A stretch of DNA of 38,379 nucleotides from Nocardia arthritidis NBRC 100137. Lineage in GTDB: Bacteria; Actinomycetota; Actinomycetes; Mycobacteriales; Mycobacteriaceae. Positions 7,383 to 15,166 of the stretch are shown one piece after another. The notes beneath the pieces are model-generated. The model was not told the origin of the DNA and searched no databases. It saw nothing but the letters and a program-made list of their open reading frames with translations. The position numbers were made by a program, and so were the translations under genes. How positions within the stretch are numbered: the stretch's first letter is position 1; each line of letters starts with the position of its first letter. Where the stretch lies: NCBI RefSeq assembly GCF_001612765.1, contig NZ_BDBB01000060.1:1-38379 (forward strand), read 5' to 3'.

Positions 7383-8434
7383 CACCCGTTCACCCTTCCG
7401 CCCGCGGCGAGTCGAGCCAGCGCATTCACGACGAAGGTCAGCGCGAACAGGACGAAGCCTGCCGCGATGTACGCGCCGGTCGGCAGCGGAGCGCTGAACT
7501 CCGCCGCGGCCGAGGCGATTTTGGAGGCGAAGGTGTAGCCGCCGTCGAACACCGACCACTGTCCCGGCTGCGCGGCCGTCTTCAGCACGATCAGCACGGC
7601 GATCGTCTCGCCGAGCGCACGGCCGAGGCCGAGCATGGCGCCCGCGATCATGCCGCTGCGGCCGTACGGCAGCACCGTCATCCGCACGACTTCCCATTTC
7701 GTCGCGCCGAGCGCCTGCGCCGCCTCGATGTGGGCGCGCGGGGTGAGGTTGAATACCTCACGGCTGACCGACGTGATGATCGGCAGGATCATCACCGCGA
7801 GCACGACGCCCGCGGTGAAGATCGTGCCGCCGCTGGCCAGCGGGATGTTGCCGTCCGAGAACAGGAACAGCCATCCGAGGTTGTCGTTCAAGAAGGCCTG
7901 GATCGGCTCCAGTTGCGGAGCGAGCACCAGGATTCCCCACAGACCGAACACGATCGAGGGCACCGCCGCGAGCAGATCGACGACCACCGAGAACGGCCGT
8001 GCCAGCGTCTTCGGCGCGTAGTGCGTCAGAAACAGCGCGATGCCGATGCCGATCGGAACGGCGAGCACCAGGGCGAAGATCGAACTCAGCACCGTCACCA
8101 TGAACAGGTCCCGGATGCCGAACCGCAGGTGGTTGGCATCCGAGGTGTTGAAGTCGGTGCTGGTGAAGAAGTTCGCCTCGTTCGCCAGCACCGACGGCAC
8201 CGCTCGGATGAGCAGGAACAGTGCGATCAGCGCGATGGCGGCGACGATGATCGCACCGGCCGCCGTCGCCAGGGAGCGGAAGATGATCTCCGCTCGCTGG
8301 CTGTGCTGCGGACGGGCCCTCTTCGCGGCCGGATCGTTGCTCGGCTTGCTCGGCATGAGCGCAGTATCTCCGCCTGCTCGCTGGTCGGTCGAATCCGACG
8401 GACCAGCGGCGGCAACCTCGTCGTGGACGGTCAT
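7382..8434 (-). CDS. pstC: Phosphate ABC transporter permease PstC
   Basis: Partner permease of PstA, 350 residues with six membrane helices after a hydrophilic N-terminus. Diagnostic stretches are ANFFTSTDFNTSD (periplasmic loop), HYAPKTLARPFSVVVDLLAAVPSI and the ATPase-contact loop EAAQALGATKWEVVRMTVLPYG; overall it resembles mycobacterial PstC2. The ATG at 8434 lies 12 bases after the pstS stop and has no strong ribosome site. An internal ATG (MPSKPSND, 26 residues later) is an alternative start that keeps all membrane segments. Second gene of the pst operon, transcribed from the Pho-box promoter upstream of pstS. Confidence 0.95.
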   Translation of the reverse strand: MTVHDEVAAAGPSDSTDQRAGGDTALMPSKPSNDPAAKRARPQHSQRAEIIFRSLATAAGAIIVAAIALIALFLLIRAVPSVLANEANFFTSTDFNTSDANHLRFGIRDLFMVTVLSSIFALVLAVPIGIGIALFLTHYAPKTLARPFSVVVDLLAAVPSIVFGLWGILVLAPQLEPIQAFLNDNLGWLFLFSDGNIPLASGGTIFTAGVVLAVMILPIITSVSREVFNLTPRAHIEAAQALGATKWEVVRMTVLPYGRSGMIAGAMLGLGRALGETIAVLIVLKTAAQPGQWSVFDGGYTFASKIASAAAEFSAPLPTGAYIAAGFVLFALTFVVNALARLAAGGRVNG

Positions 8435-8446
8435 GTGGGACTGCTA

Positions 8447-9559
8447 TCAGGAGATGGCGTTGATTGCGGTGGTCAGCTTGGTCTTGAACTGCTCCGGGAT
8501 CGGGATGTACCCGGCCTCGTCCAAGCCCTGCTGGCCGTTGGTGACCGCCGAGGTGAGGAATGCCTTGACCGCCTTCGACGTGGCGGCGTCGGAGTACTTC
8601 GAGCACACGATCTCGTAGGTCGGCATGACGATCGGGTACGCGCCCGCCACCGACGGCTTGTAGAACGACGAGGTGTCGATGACCAGGTCGTTGCCCTGGC
8701 CGGAGATCTTCGCGGACTCGATCGCCTTGCCCGCCGACGCGACGCTCAGCGTCACCGGGTCCTTGCTCGCCGAGGTGATGATGCGCGCGATCGACAGGTT
8801 CTGCGCCTTCGCGAAGGACCACTCGTTGTAGGTGATCGAGTTCTTGGTGCTCTTCACCGCGCCCGAGGTGCCCTCGTTGCCCTTCGAGCCCGCGCCGACG
8901 CCACCGTTGAAGGCCTTGCCCGCGCCCTTGCCCCAGGCGCCGTCGGAGGCGGAGTCCAGGTAGAGCTGGAAGTTGTCGGTGGTGCCCGACTCGTCGCTGC
9001 GGAAGATCACGGCGATCGGCTCGGACGGCAGCTTGGCGTTCGGGTTCAGTGCCTTGATCTCCGGAGCATCCCAGGTGGTCACGGAGCCGTTGAAGATCTT
9101 GGCGGCCGTCGGGCCGTCCAGCGCGAGATCGGCGACGCCGTCGATGTTGTAGGTGATCGCGACCGGGCCGAACACGGTCGGCAGGTTCCACGCAGGCGAG
9201 GCGCAGCGGTCGGCGGCCTTCTTCGGCTCGTCCTTCTTCGCGCTCAGCGGCGAGTCGGAGCCACCGAAATCGGTCTGGCCACCGAGGAATTCGCTCACAC
9301 CGGCACCGGAGCCGCTGGAGGTGTAGTTGAGCGTGGAACCGTCGCAGTTCTTCTCGTACGCGGCGATGAAGCGCTCCATCGCGTTCTTCTGCGCCGAGGA
9401 ACCGCTGGCCTTGAGGGCCTCCTTGCCGCCGCAGGCGACGTCGACCTTCGCCACGTTGCTCGAGTCGGTCGCGGTGTTGTCGTCGCTGCCACAGGCGGCC
9501 AACGTCATGGCGCCGACGGCCAGCACACCGACGAGGGCGCTGCTGCGCTTGAGATTCAC
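8447..9559 (-). CDS. pstS: Phosphate-binding lipoprotein PstS
   Basis: Extracytoplasmic phosphate receptor, lipid-anchored and feeding PstCA. The 370-residue precursor starts at a GTG preceded by GGAGGA and has a type II signal peptide with the lipobox LAAC (Cys at about residue 23). Ligand-binding elements are visible: SGSSAQKNAM, YTSSGSGAGVSEF, FGGSDSPL and RSDESGTTDNFQLYL. It is the first gene of pstS-pstC-pstA-pstB. A two-unit Pho box about 145 bases upstream indicates induction on phosphate starvation by a PhoP/RegX3-type response regulator, by analogy with other actinobacteria. Confidence 0.97.
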   Translation of the reverse strand: MNLKRSSALVGVLAVGAMTLAACGSDDNTATDSSNVAKVDVACGGKEALKASGSSAQKNAMERFIAAYEKNCDGSTLNYTSSGSGAGVSEFLGGQTDFGGSDSPLSAKKDEPKKAADRCASPAWNLPTVFGPVAITYNIDGVADLALDGPTAAKIFNGSVTTWDAPEIKALNPNAKLPSEPIAVIFRSDESGTTDNFQLYLDSASDGAWGKGAGKAFNGGVGAGSKGNEGTSGAVKSTKNSITYNEWSFAKAQNLSIARIITSASKDPVTLSVASAGKAIESAKISGQGNDLVIDTSSFYKPSVAGAYPIVMPTYEIVCSKYSDAATSKAVKAFLTSAVTNGQQGLDEAGYIPIPEQFKTKLTTAINAIS

Positions 9560-9671
9560 TATTCCTCCGGAGTGGCGTCCAACTCGTCCGGTCCCTCACC
9601 GGCCCGGACGGGTGCTGTGGTGCTGTTCGCGGGGAACTTGCGCACCAGGCAACAGTGTGCTGCCCTCACTC

Positions 9672-9726
9672 AACCTAAAGTCACGTGGTTGACAGTTGGA
9701 CCGACCTGAGTGAACGGAGAGTGAAC
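9672..9726 (-). promoter_or_regulatory. Pho box and promoter of pstSCAB
   Basis: Read on the minus strand, GTTCACT occurs twice at exactly 11-base spacing (plus-strand 9720-9726 and 9709-9715, as AGTGAAC), matching the direct-repeat units bound by PhoP in Streptomyces and RegX3 in mycobacteria. About 30 bases downstream lies a TANNNT -10 element, TAGGTT (9677-9672), giving a leader of about 105 bases to the pstS GTG. Placement immediately upstream of the -35 region fits activation. Confidence 0.8.
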
Positions 9727-9800
9727 AGCCCGGCGCGATTGCACCCGGTAGATGTGACGTTTGCCCCAGTTTTACTCGCGGACACCCGTTCTGCCGCCTG

Positions 9801-10721
9801 TTATTCAGCATCCGCCGCGGCGTAGGCGACGTCGACGTGTGCGGGGGCGAATCCGAGCCGGGTATAAGTGCGCACCGCGGCCGCGTTGTCGGCCTCGGTG
9901 TAGAGCAACACCTCGGCCAAGCCGCGGTCACGCAGATGACGCAAGCCGGCGAGAGTGAGCAGACGACCGAGCCCACGCCCCTGCGCCGCCGGATCGATAC
10001 CGACCACGTAGACCTCACCGAGCGGCGGATTCTCCGCGTGATGCACCTTGGTCCAGTGGAATCCGAGCAAACGGCCGGGGGCGGCCGGGTCGAATGCCAG
10101 GAACAGGCCCGCCGGATCGAACCACGACTCGGCGCGGCGGAGTTCGATATCACGCCGGGTCCACCCGCCCTGTTCGGGATGCCACGCGAAGGCGGCACTG
10201 TTCACCCGCAGCAATTCCGCGTCGTCCGCGGGGCCCGCGTAGGTGCGCAACACGATGTCGTCCGGCACGCTCAATTCCGGTAGCTCAGGACTTGCCAGCG
10301 ACCGTCGCATCTGCCAGAGCTCACGCGCGGTCCGCAACCCGAGCCGCGCGGCGACGGCTTTGGCCGCCGGCCGGTCGCCGTGCGCCCAGACCCGAGCCCC
10401 CGCACCGCCCGCGGCCAGAGCGTCCTCGACCAGAGCGGCGCCGACGCCGTGGCCGCGCTGGGGCGGGTCGACCGCGACCTCGGCCATCGCGGGATGGTCG
10501 CCGTGCGCGGGAACGAGATTCGCGTAGCCCGCGATCGCGCCGTCGCGCCGAGCGAGCAGATGACGTGCTCCGGCGTGCTCGCCCGAGCTGAGCGACAGCA
10601 CGGCCTGTTCCGAGACCGGGGCGACCCCGTCGGCCACGGTGGCACGCGCCAGCAGATCGGTGATCGCCTGCGCGGTGTCCGCATCGAGACGATCGGTCCA
10701 CTGTGTTGTCACGCCGCTCAT
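9801..10721 (-). CDS. mshD: Mycothiol synthase (GNAT acetyltransferase) MshD
   Basis: Catalyses the last step of mycothiol synthesis, acetylating the cysteine amine of Cys-GlcN-Ins with acetyl-CoA in the cytoplasm. The 306 residues carry two GNAT domains. The N-terminal one has PPQRGHGVGAALVE at about 86-99. The active C-terminal one has GEVYVVGIDPAAQGRGLGRLLT at about 235-256, and the protein ends in the typical RLGFAPAHVDVAYA. A GGAGG ribosome site precedes the ATG. It lies between pst and glnR, the same order as Rv0818-Rv0819-Rv0820 in M. tuberculosis. Its presence confirms a mycothiol-producing actinobacterium. Confidence 0.96.
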   Translation of the reverse strand: MSGVTTQWTDRLDADTAQAITDLLARATVADGVAPVSEQAVLSLSSGEHAGARHLLARRDGAIAGYANLVPAHGDHPAMAEVAVDPPQRGHGVGAALVEDALAAGGAGARVWAHGDRPAAKAVAARLGLRTARELWQMRRSLASPELPELSVPDDIVLRTYAGPADDAELLRVNSAAFAWHPEQGGWTRRDIELRRAESWFDPAGLFLAFDPAAPGRLLGFHWTKVHHAENPPLGEVYVVGIDPAAQGRGLGRLLTLAGLRHLRDRGLAEVLLYTEADNAAAVRTYTRLGFAPAHVDVAYAAADAE

Positions 10722-10786
10722 CGGCCTCCGTTCATCGAGCCCAGCGGACTCCGTTCGAAGTCCGCCCTTGGCAACGTCATAGGGGC

Positions 10787-10822
10787 GGGCGGCATTTCCG
10801 GAGTTCGATGCGCGAGCCGCCC
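10787..10822 (-). terminator. Possible weak terminator after glnR
   Basis: GGGCGGC (10787-10793) can pair with GCCGCCC (10816-10822) across a 22-base loop, and a smaller CGGACT/AGTCCG hairpin sits at 10745-10764. Both fall in the roughly 105-base gap between glnR and mshD. The large loop makes termination doubtful. Confidence 0.3.
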
Positions 10823-10825
10823 GGA

Positions 10826-11590
10826 TTACTGCGCGGAGCCGTTGACCGGCGTGAGCGGGGAGTCGTCGGTGCCCTCGTTGTCCTCGTCCGGGAAACTCAC
10901 CTGCTCGCCCTTGGCCGCCGCGCGCGACGGGCGCACGGCCTTGTAACCGACATTGCGCACCGTGCCGATCAGCGATTCGTATTCGGTGCCGAGTTTGGCG
11001 CGCAATCGCCGCACGTGCACGTCCACGGTGCGGGTGCCGCCGAAGAAGTCGTAGCCCCAGACCTCCTGCAACAGCTGCGCGCGGGTGAACACCCGGCCCG
11101 CGTGCTGCGCGAGATATTTCAGCAGCTCGAACTCCTTGTAGGTGAGGTCGAGCGGGCGCCCACGCAACCGCGCGGTGTAGGTGCCCTCATCGATCACCAG
11201 CTCACCGAGAGTGATCTTGCCGGTGTTCTCCGGGCTCGCCACGCCGCCGTTGCGCCCGACCAGCAGCCGCAATCTGGCGTCGAGCTCGGCGGGGCCGGTG
11301 CCGGGCAACAGGATGTCGTCGAGCCCCCAGTCCGCGTTCACCGCGACCAGGCCGCCCTCGGTGAGCACCGCGACGACCGGCACCGAGGACCCGGTGCTGC
11401 CGAGCAAGCGGCACAGGCCACGGGCCGCGGCCAAGTCGGTTCTGGCGTCTACCAACGCGACGTCCGCGGTGCCTGCCTCGAGCAGTGATGCCACTTCCGT
11501 CGGCGCGGGGCGCACGTTGTGCGCCAGCAACGCAAGCGAGGGCAACACCGACTCGGGGTTGGGGTCGGAGGTAAGCAGGAGCAGCTCCAC
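10826..11590 (-). CDS. glnR: OmpR-type response regulator GlnR
   Basis: Global nitrogen-control activator/repressor of actinobacteria. The 254 residues comprise an atypical receiver domain (about 1-120, with DVALVDARTD carrying the Asp equivalent) and a winged-helix DNA-binding domain (about 135-230) with LTYKEFELLKYLAQHAGRVF and the recognition helix TVDVHVRRLRAKLG. No partner histidine kinase is adjacent, as usual for GlnR. I chose the GTG at 11590 (protein starting MELLLLTSD) because GGGAGGAGG precedes it and M. tuberculosis Rv0818 begins there; an upstream ATG would add 22 residues. Divergent from lmeA across about 290 bases, in which no certain GlnR box was found. Confidence 0.93.
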   Translation of the reverse strand: MELLLLTSDPNPESVLPSLALLAHNVRPAPTEVASLLEAGTADVALVDARTDLAAARGLCRLLGSTGSSVPVVAVLTEGGLVAVNADWGLDDILLPGTGPAELDARLRLLVGRNGGVASPENTGKITLGELVIDEGTYTARLRGRPLDLTYKEFELLKYLAQHAGRVFTRAQLLQEVWGYDFFGGTRTVDVHVRRLRAKLGTEYESLIGTVRNVGYKAVRPSRAAAKGEQVSFPDEDNEGTDDSPLTPVNGSAQ

Positions 11591-11884
11591 AGGCCCTCCT
11601 CCCATCTCGTAGCCACGCGGATGCGGCAGCACCGCCGCGGCCGCGTCGCTAATCACAGGTAATCGGATGCAAGATTAGCGCGTAACAAGGCATGACCACG
11701 CATTCCGGGGTCCCCGACCGCACCGGAGGACACCCGCGAGCCCGGCTCGAGCCAACCGATATGGTGCGTACATGGGTTACGTACCGGGCAGGCCCGCGAC
11801 CGGCGGGGCGCCCGGCACGGCAGCCGAACGCGCGCCGCGTGGCTCCCGGCCGCCGCGGCCCGAGACCCGGAGAGACGGGGGAGC

Positions 11885-12685
11885 ATGCGCAAGCTGATCA
11901 TCGGCCTGCTGTGTCTGGCGGGCTTCGCCGTCGTCGTCGACTTCAGCACCGCGGCCTATTCGGAATATCGCGTGTCCCGCGCGCTGCGCGACGGCGCCGA
12001 TCTCACCGCCGATCCCGAGGTGACGATTCACGGTTTCCCCTTCCTCGGCCAGGCATGGGACAGCCGCTACGACCACGTGGAGATCCGGGCGCGCGCGAAG
12101 CGCGCGGACATCCCCGGCGAAACCGCGCTGGAGGCGACGCTGACGGGAGTGCGGCTCCCGGTCGGCGAACTCGTCGACGGCAGCCTGCGCAGTGTTCCCG
12201 TGGAGCGAGTGGACAGCAGGCTGCGGGTGGAGCCGACCGAACTCGGCAGGCTGTTCACCATCCCCGATCTGCAGGTGCATTCGCGGCCCGCGGACAAGTC
12301 CGACGGGACCGGAGGATCGGGCGGCTCCGGCATGACCACCACGGGGGCGCTGGTGCTCACCGGCACCCTGCCGGAGACGCCCGGAGCGCAGTACAGCGGC
12401 GAAAAAGTGAGCGTGCAGGCCGATCTGTCGCTCGACGGCGATCAGGTGAAGATCGTGGCGACGGGTTTCTATCGCGGCCCGCCCGGCACCGAGACCATGC
12501 CTGTGGCGGTGATCACGGAGGCCGATCGTCCCGCGGTGCTCGCCCGGTTCACCCGTACCATCGATACCAAGGAGTTGCCGTTCGGCGTCCGGCCCACCAA
12601 GGTCTCCGCCCAGGGCGGTCAGATCGTCGTGGAGGGCAAGGGCGTGAACGTCACGATCGACCTCGACCGATTGCAGCGACCATGA
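11885..12685 (+). CDS. lmeA: LmeA-family (DUF2993) secreted/membrane-anchored protein
   Basis: Homologue of mycobacterial LmeA (Rv0817c by position and sequence), a periplasmic protein needed for elongation of the mannan chain of lipomannan. The 266 residues begin with an uncleaved signal anchor (LIIGLLCLAGFAVVVDF). DUF2993 features follow: VTIHGFPFLGQAWDSRYDHV at about 47-66, then paired beta-strand lipid-binding repeats. A Gly/Ser/Thr-rich loop at about 140-155 is hydrophilic and probably an insertion between strands. The ATG follows a GGGGGAG ribosome site. The last codons overlap thiX by four bases (ATGA), so the two are co-translated. Confidence 0.87.
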   Translation: MRKLIIGLLCLAGFAVVVDFSTAAYSEYRVSRALRDGADLTADPEVTIHGFPFLGQAWDSRYDHVEIRARAKRADIPGETALEATLTGVRLPVGELVDGSLRSVPVERVDSRLRVEPTELGRLFTIPDLQVHSRPADKSDGTGGSGGSGMTTTGALVLTGTLPETPGAQYSGEKVSVQADLSLDGDQVKIVATGFYRGPPGTETMPVAVITEADRPAVLARFTRTIDTKELPFGVRPTKVSAQGGQIVVEGKGVNVTIDLDRLQRP

Positions 12686-13125
12686 TCCAAGTCACCATTC
12701 TGGCGGTGGTACTGCTCGCCGCGCTGGCGGTGGGTGTGCTGCTGCGCCGCCGCGAAGGCAAGGTCCGCGCGGCCGACGGCATCGACCTGTCCGACTCCGC
12801 CCGCGCGGAACTGCTGGCAGCCGTCGGGGTCACCGGCGACGGTCCCGCGGTCCTGCATTTCTCCGCCGAGTGGTGCGGACCGTGCGACGCGGTTCGCCGG
12901 GTGGTTGCCAATGTCACCGACCAGCTCGCGGGATCACCGCAGCCGCCCCAGGACATCGAGGTGGACATCGACGCCGAGCCCGCGCTCGCCCGGGAGTTGA
13001 ACGTGCTCTCGCTGCCCACCACGTTCGTCTTCGACACCGCGGGCAGGGAACGGTTCCGCATTTCCGGCGTGCCCAAGGCCACCGATCTGCAGTCCGCGCT
13101 GGAGCCGCTCACCGCAGCGGCCTGA
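12682..13125 (+). CDS. thiX: Thioredoxin-like protein ThiX
   Basis: A 147-residue membrane-anchored thioredoxin-fold protein. An N-terminal membrane segment (VTILAVVLLAALAVGVLL) is followed by a thioredoxin domain with the redox motif WCGPC at about residues 66-70 and the cis-proline loop LSLPTTFVF at about 112-120. It matches Rv0816c (thiX) in position between lmeA and the sulfurtransferase operon. Its start ATG overlaps the lmeA stop (ATGA). The redox domain would face the cytoplasm or the periplasm depending on anchor orientation, which I cannot determine. Likely reductase of disulfides; precise partner unknown. Confidence 0.9.
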   Translation: MIQVTILAVVLLAALAVGVLLRRREGKVRAADGIDLSDSARAELLAAVGVTGDGPAVLHFSAEWCGPCDAVRRVVANVTDQLAGSPQPPQDIEVDIDAEPALARELNVLSLPTTFVFDTAGRERFRISGVPKATDLQSALEPLTAAA

Positions 13126-13169
13126 GCTGCGACGACAAGTCCCCTCGACGGATGTGATCCACCCCGGGT

Positions 13170-13197
13170 CCAATTCTCCCGCCGAATTGGGTAAACT
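13170..13197 (+). promoter_or_regulatory. Leaderless promoter with inverted repeat for the Cys operon
   Basis: The -10 element TAAACT (13192-13197) ends 6 bases before the GTG at 13204, the exact spacing of a leaderless start. A perfect inverted repeat, CCAATTC (13170-13176) and GAATTGG (13184-13190), covers the -35 and spacer region directly upstream. That is where an operator for a dimeric repressor would be expected; it could alternatively serve as a weak thiX terminator. Confidence 0.6.
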
Positions 13198-13203
13198 GCT
13201 GAC

Positions 13204-13290
13204 GTGCTTTCCAACCACGAGCTGATGCTCACCCGACGCCGCACAGTGGATCTGTGTCGGCTCGGTGGTTGTTGCTGCCTGTGCCGCTGA
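13204..13290 (+). CDS. Cysteine-rich leader peptide (Ms5788A type)
   Basis: A 28-codon reading frame starting GTG, with the core LTRRRTVDLCRLGG followed by CCCLCR and a stop. Five of its last eleven residues are Cys. This is the pattern of the polycysteine leaderless uORFs described upstream of the same genes in mycobacteria (Ms5788A), where translation senses cysteine supply and attenuates the operon. The promoter -10 places the transcript start on the first base of the GTG. An in-frame ATG at 13225 is an alternative start. The downstream gene (DUF4395) follows after 122 bases. Identification by sequence and context is strong; the regulatory mechanism here is inferred. Confidence 0.88.
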   Translation: MLSNHELMLTRRRTVDLCRLGGCCCLCR

Positions 13291-13292
13291 TC

Positions 13293-13324
13293 GGTCGGCT
13301 TCCCCGGATTTCCTGACGCCGACC
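13293..13324 (+). promoter_or_regulatory. Hairpin just after the Cys leader, possible attenuator part
   Basis: GGTCGGC (13293-13299) can pair with GCCGACC (13318-13324), beginning 2 bases after the leader stop. A ribosome stalled on the Cys codons or terminating there would cover or free this stem. No U-run follows, so translational rather than transcriptional control seems likelier. The structure is only predicted by eye. Confidence 0.4.
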
Positions 13325-13412
13325 CCTGTCCGCCGCGCGAGTGATCTCACGATCCCCCGGCGAATTGGCAAATCTTCAGTCATCGGACTTTCTCAGCGCA
13401 GGAGTACGCACA

Positions 13413-13907
13413 ATGTCCACCCAGATTCGTAACAGTTCCGGAACGCGACCCGCTACCACAGATCAGGTCGATGTTCGGGGACCGCACTTCGCGGCGTGGG
13501 TGACCACCGGCGTCCTCGTGGTCGTCCTGCTCGCCGCCGCGTTATCGCCCGGCGCGGCCGCGATCCTGATCGCGCTGCAGGCGGTCGTCTTCGCGATCGG
13601 CGCGGCCCTCGGCCCGCGCCGGCATCCGTATGGCCGGATCTACGCGGCATTCGTCGCGCCGCGCCTGGCGCCGACCAGTGCGACCGAGCCGACGGCGCCG
13701 CTGCGGTTCGCGCAACTGCTCGGTTTCGTCTTCGCGGCCGTCAGCCTGCTGGGCTTCGCGCTCGGCTCCACAGTCGTCGGCGCGGTGTTCGCCGGCTTTG
13801 CCCTGTTCGCGGCGTTCCTGAACGCGGCGTTCGGGATCTGCCTGGGTTGCCAGATCTACCCGCTGGTCGCCCGTCTCCGCCGGAGCCCATCACCGGCATC
13901 GAACTGA
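13413..13907 (+). CDS. DUF4395 integral membrane protein
   Basis: A 164-residue membrane protein with four hydrophobic segments (about 30-50, 55-70, 95-115, 118-135 by eye) and the family's CLGCQIYPL motif near residue 145, whose paired cysteines suggest sulfur or redox chemistry. First structural gene after the cysteine leader and upstream of the sulfurtransferase, the same order as MSMEG_5788-5790. The ATG at 13413 has a GGAG site 8 bases upstream; an in-frame ATG at 13341 lacks support. Function is unknown; a role in moving or donating sulfane sulfur is inferred from context. Confidence 0.88.
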   Translation: MSTQIRNSSGTRPATTDQVDVRGPHFAAWVTTGVLVVVLLAAALSPGAAAILIALQAVVFAIGAALGPRRHPYGRIYAAFVAPRLAPTSATEPTAPLRFAQLLGFVFAAVSLLGFALGSTVVGAVFAGFALFAAFLNAAFGICLGCQIYPLVARLRRSPSPASN

Positions 13908-13936
13908 CCCTGCTCGTCATCTCTGAAAGGAAAACA

Positions 13937-14770
13937 ATGGCTCGCTCCGATGTCCTGGTCTCCGTTGACTGGGCCGAAGAGAACCTCAACGCCCCCGGCG
14001 TCGTCTTCGTCGAGGTCGACGAGGACACCTCCGCCTACGACGGTGGGCACATCGAGGGTGCCGTCCGGCTCGACTGGAAGAAGGACCTGCAGGATCAGGT
14101 TCGTCGCGACTTCGTGAACCAGGAGCAGTTCTCCGATCTGCTCTCGGCCCGCGGCATCTCGAACGACGACGAGGTCATCCTGTACGGCGGCAACAACAAC
14201 TGGTTCGCCGCGTACGCCTACTGGTACTTCAAGCTGTACGGCCACAACAACGTCAAGCTGCTCGACGGTGGCCGCAAGAAGTGGGAGCTCGACGGCCGTC
14301 CGCTGTCCACCGAGGCGGTCAACCGGCCCGCCACCCAGTACAAGGCGTCGGCGCCCGACCTGTCCATCCGTGCCTTCCGCGACGAGGTCATCGCGGCCAT
14401 CGGCACCAAGAACCTGGTCGACGTGCGTTCGCCCGACGAGTTCACCGGCAAGATCCTGGCGCCCGCCCACCTCCCGCAGGAGCAGAGCCAGCGTCCTGGC
14501 CACATTCCCGGTGCCATCAACGTGCCGTGGAGCAAGGCCGCGAACGAGGACGGCACCTTCAAGTCCGATGCCGAGCTGACCGAGATCTACAAGGAAGCCG
14601 GCCTGGACGGCGAGAAGGAGACCATCGCCTACTGCCGGATCGGCGAGCGCTCCTCGCACACCTGGTTCGTGCTGCAGGAACTGCTCGGCCACCAGAACGT
14701 CAAGAACTACGACGGGAGCTGGACCGAGTACGGCTCCCTCGTCGGCGCTCCGATCGAGTTGGGAGAGTAA
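13937..14770 (+). CDS. cysA2: Thiosulfate sulfurtransferase (rhodanese) CysA2-type
   Basis: Transfers sulfane sulfur from thiosulfate to an acceptor such as cyanide or a thiol through a persulfide on its catalytic Cys. Two tandem rhodanese domains in 277 residues: the inactive N-terminal one (YDGGHIEGAVRLDW at about 35-48) and the catalytic C-terminal one (NLVDVRSPDEF at about 160, active loop YCRIGERS at about 232-239 with Cys as nucleophile). GAAAGGAAA precedes the ATG. It sits 29 bases after DUF4395 and 5 bases before sseC. This is the M. tuberculosis cysA2-sseC2 arrangement, under the cysteine leader. Confidence 0.95.
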   Translation: MARSDVLVSVDWAEENLNAPGVVFVEVDEDTSAYDGGHIEGAVRLDWKKDLQDQVRRDFVNQEQFSDLLSARGISNDDEVILYGGNNNWFAAYAYWYFKLYGHNNVKLLDGGRKKWELDGRPLSTEAVNRPATQYKASAPDLSIRAFRDEVIAAIGTKNLVDVRSPDEFTGKILAPAHLPQEQSQRPGHIPGAINVPWSKAANEDGTFKSDAELTEIYKEAGLDGEKETIAYCRIGERSSHTWFVLQELLGHQNVKNYDGSWTEYGSLVGAPIELGE

Positions 14771-14775
14771 GAGAT

Positions 14776-15081
14776 ATGTGTGCAGCACCTACCCAGGGTC
14801 AGGCCATCCCGGCCGGTGTCGACGTGGAGAAGGAAACGGTCATCACCGGCCGTGTCCTGAGCGCCGACGGCCAGCCGGTGGGCGGGGCGTTCGTGCGCCT
14901 GCTCGACGGCAACGGTGATTTCACCGCCGAGGTCGTCGCGTCGGGCACCGGTGACTTCCGGTTCTTCGCGGCTCCCGGATCGTGGACCGTCCGTGCGCTC
15001 TCCTCGGCGGGCAACGGCTCGGCCGAGCTGCGCCCCGAGGGCGCGGGCATCCACTCGGTCGACGTCACGGTCGCCAAGTAA
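14776..15081 (+). CDS. sseC: DUF1416 protein SseC
   Basis: A 101-residue protein of the SseC/DUF1416 family, almost always directly downstream of cysA2-type sulfurtransferases. It is predicted to be a small carboxypeptidase-regulatory-like beta sandwich: VITGRVLSADGQPVGGAFVRLLD, FRFFAAPGSWTVRAL. MCAAP at the N-terminus carries its only Cys. The ATG lies 5 bases after the cysA2 stop, with the GGGAGAG at the cysA2 end as ribosome site. A strong hairpin follows, so it ends the operon. Its biochemical role is not established. Confidence 0.92.
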   Translation: MCAAPTQGQAIPAGVDVEKETVITGRVLSADGQPVGGAFVRLLDGNGDFTAEVVASGTGDFRFFAAPGSWTVRALSSAGNGSAELRPEGAGIHSVDVTVAK

Positions 15082-15097
15082 GACGCCACACCGGTCG

Positions 15098-15142
15098 AAC
15101 GGCCCCGGTCGCTTTCCGCTCCGCGGAAGCACCGGGGCCGTT
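15098..15142 (+). terminator. Terminator of the DUF4395-cysA2-sseC operon
   Basis: AACGGCCCCGGT (15098-15109) pairs with ACCGGGGCCGTT (15131-15142), and GCTTTCCGC/GCGGAAGC extends the stem inward to a 3-base loop. A short T-run (TTT) follows. It separates the sulfur operon from the next promoter at 15167. Confidence 0.92.
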
Positions 15143-15166
15143 TGCGTGCCGCGACAAGAGGGTCGT

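Noticed and set aside
7383..7697. N-terminal extension of pstA
   Set aside because: It lies wholly within pstC in another frame and is Arg-rich; the coupled ATG at 7382 fits the family.
7730..9709. Very long plus-strand frame opposite pstC-pstS
   Set aside because: Arg/Gly/His-rich translation, antisense to well-supported genes.
11591..11884. GTAAC and GTACGTACC-like words as GlnR boxes in the glnR-lmeA gap
   Set aside because: Spacing and second half-site do not fit the AC-N9-AC pattern well enough to claim autoregulation.
11692..12681. Long plus-strand open frame running into thiX, suggesting a fusion
   Set aside because: The N-terminal part is Arg/Gly-rich, overlaps lmeA in another frame, and has no domain; thiX starts at 12682 with an ATGA overlap.
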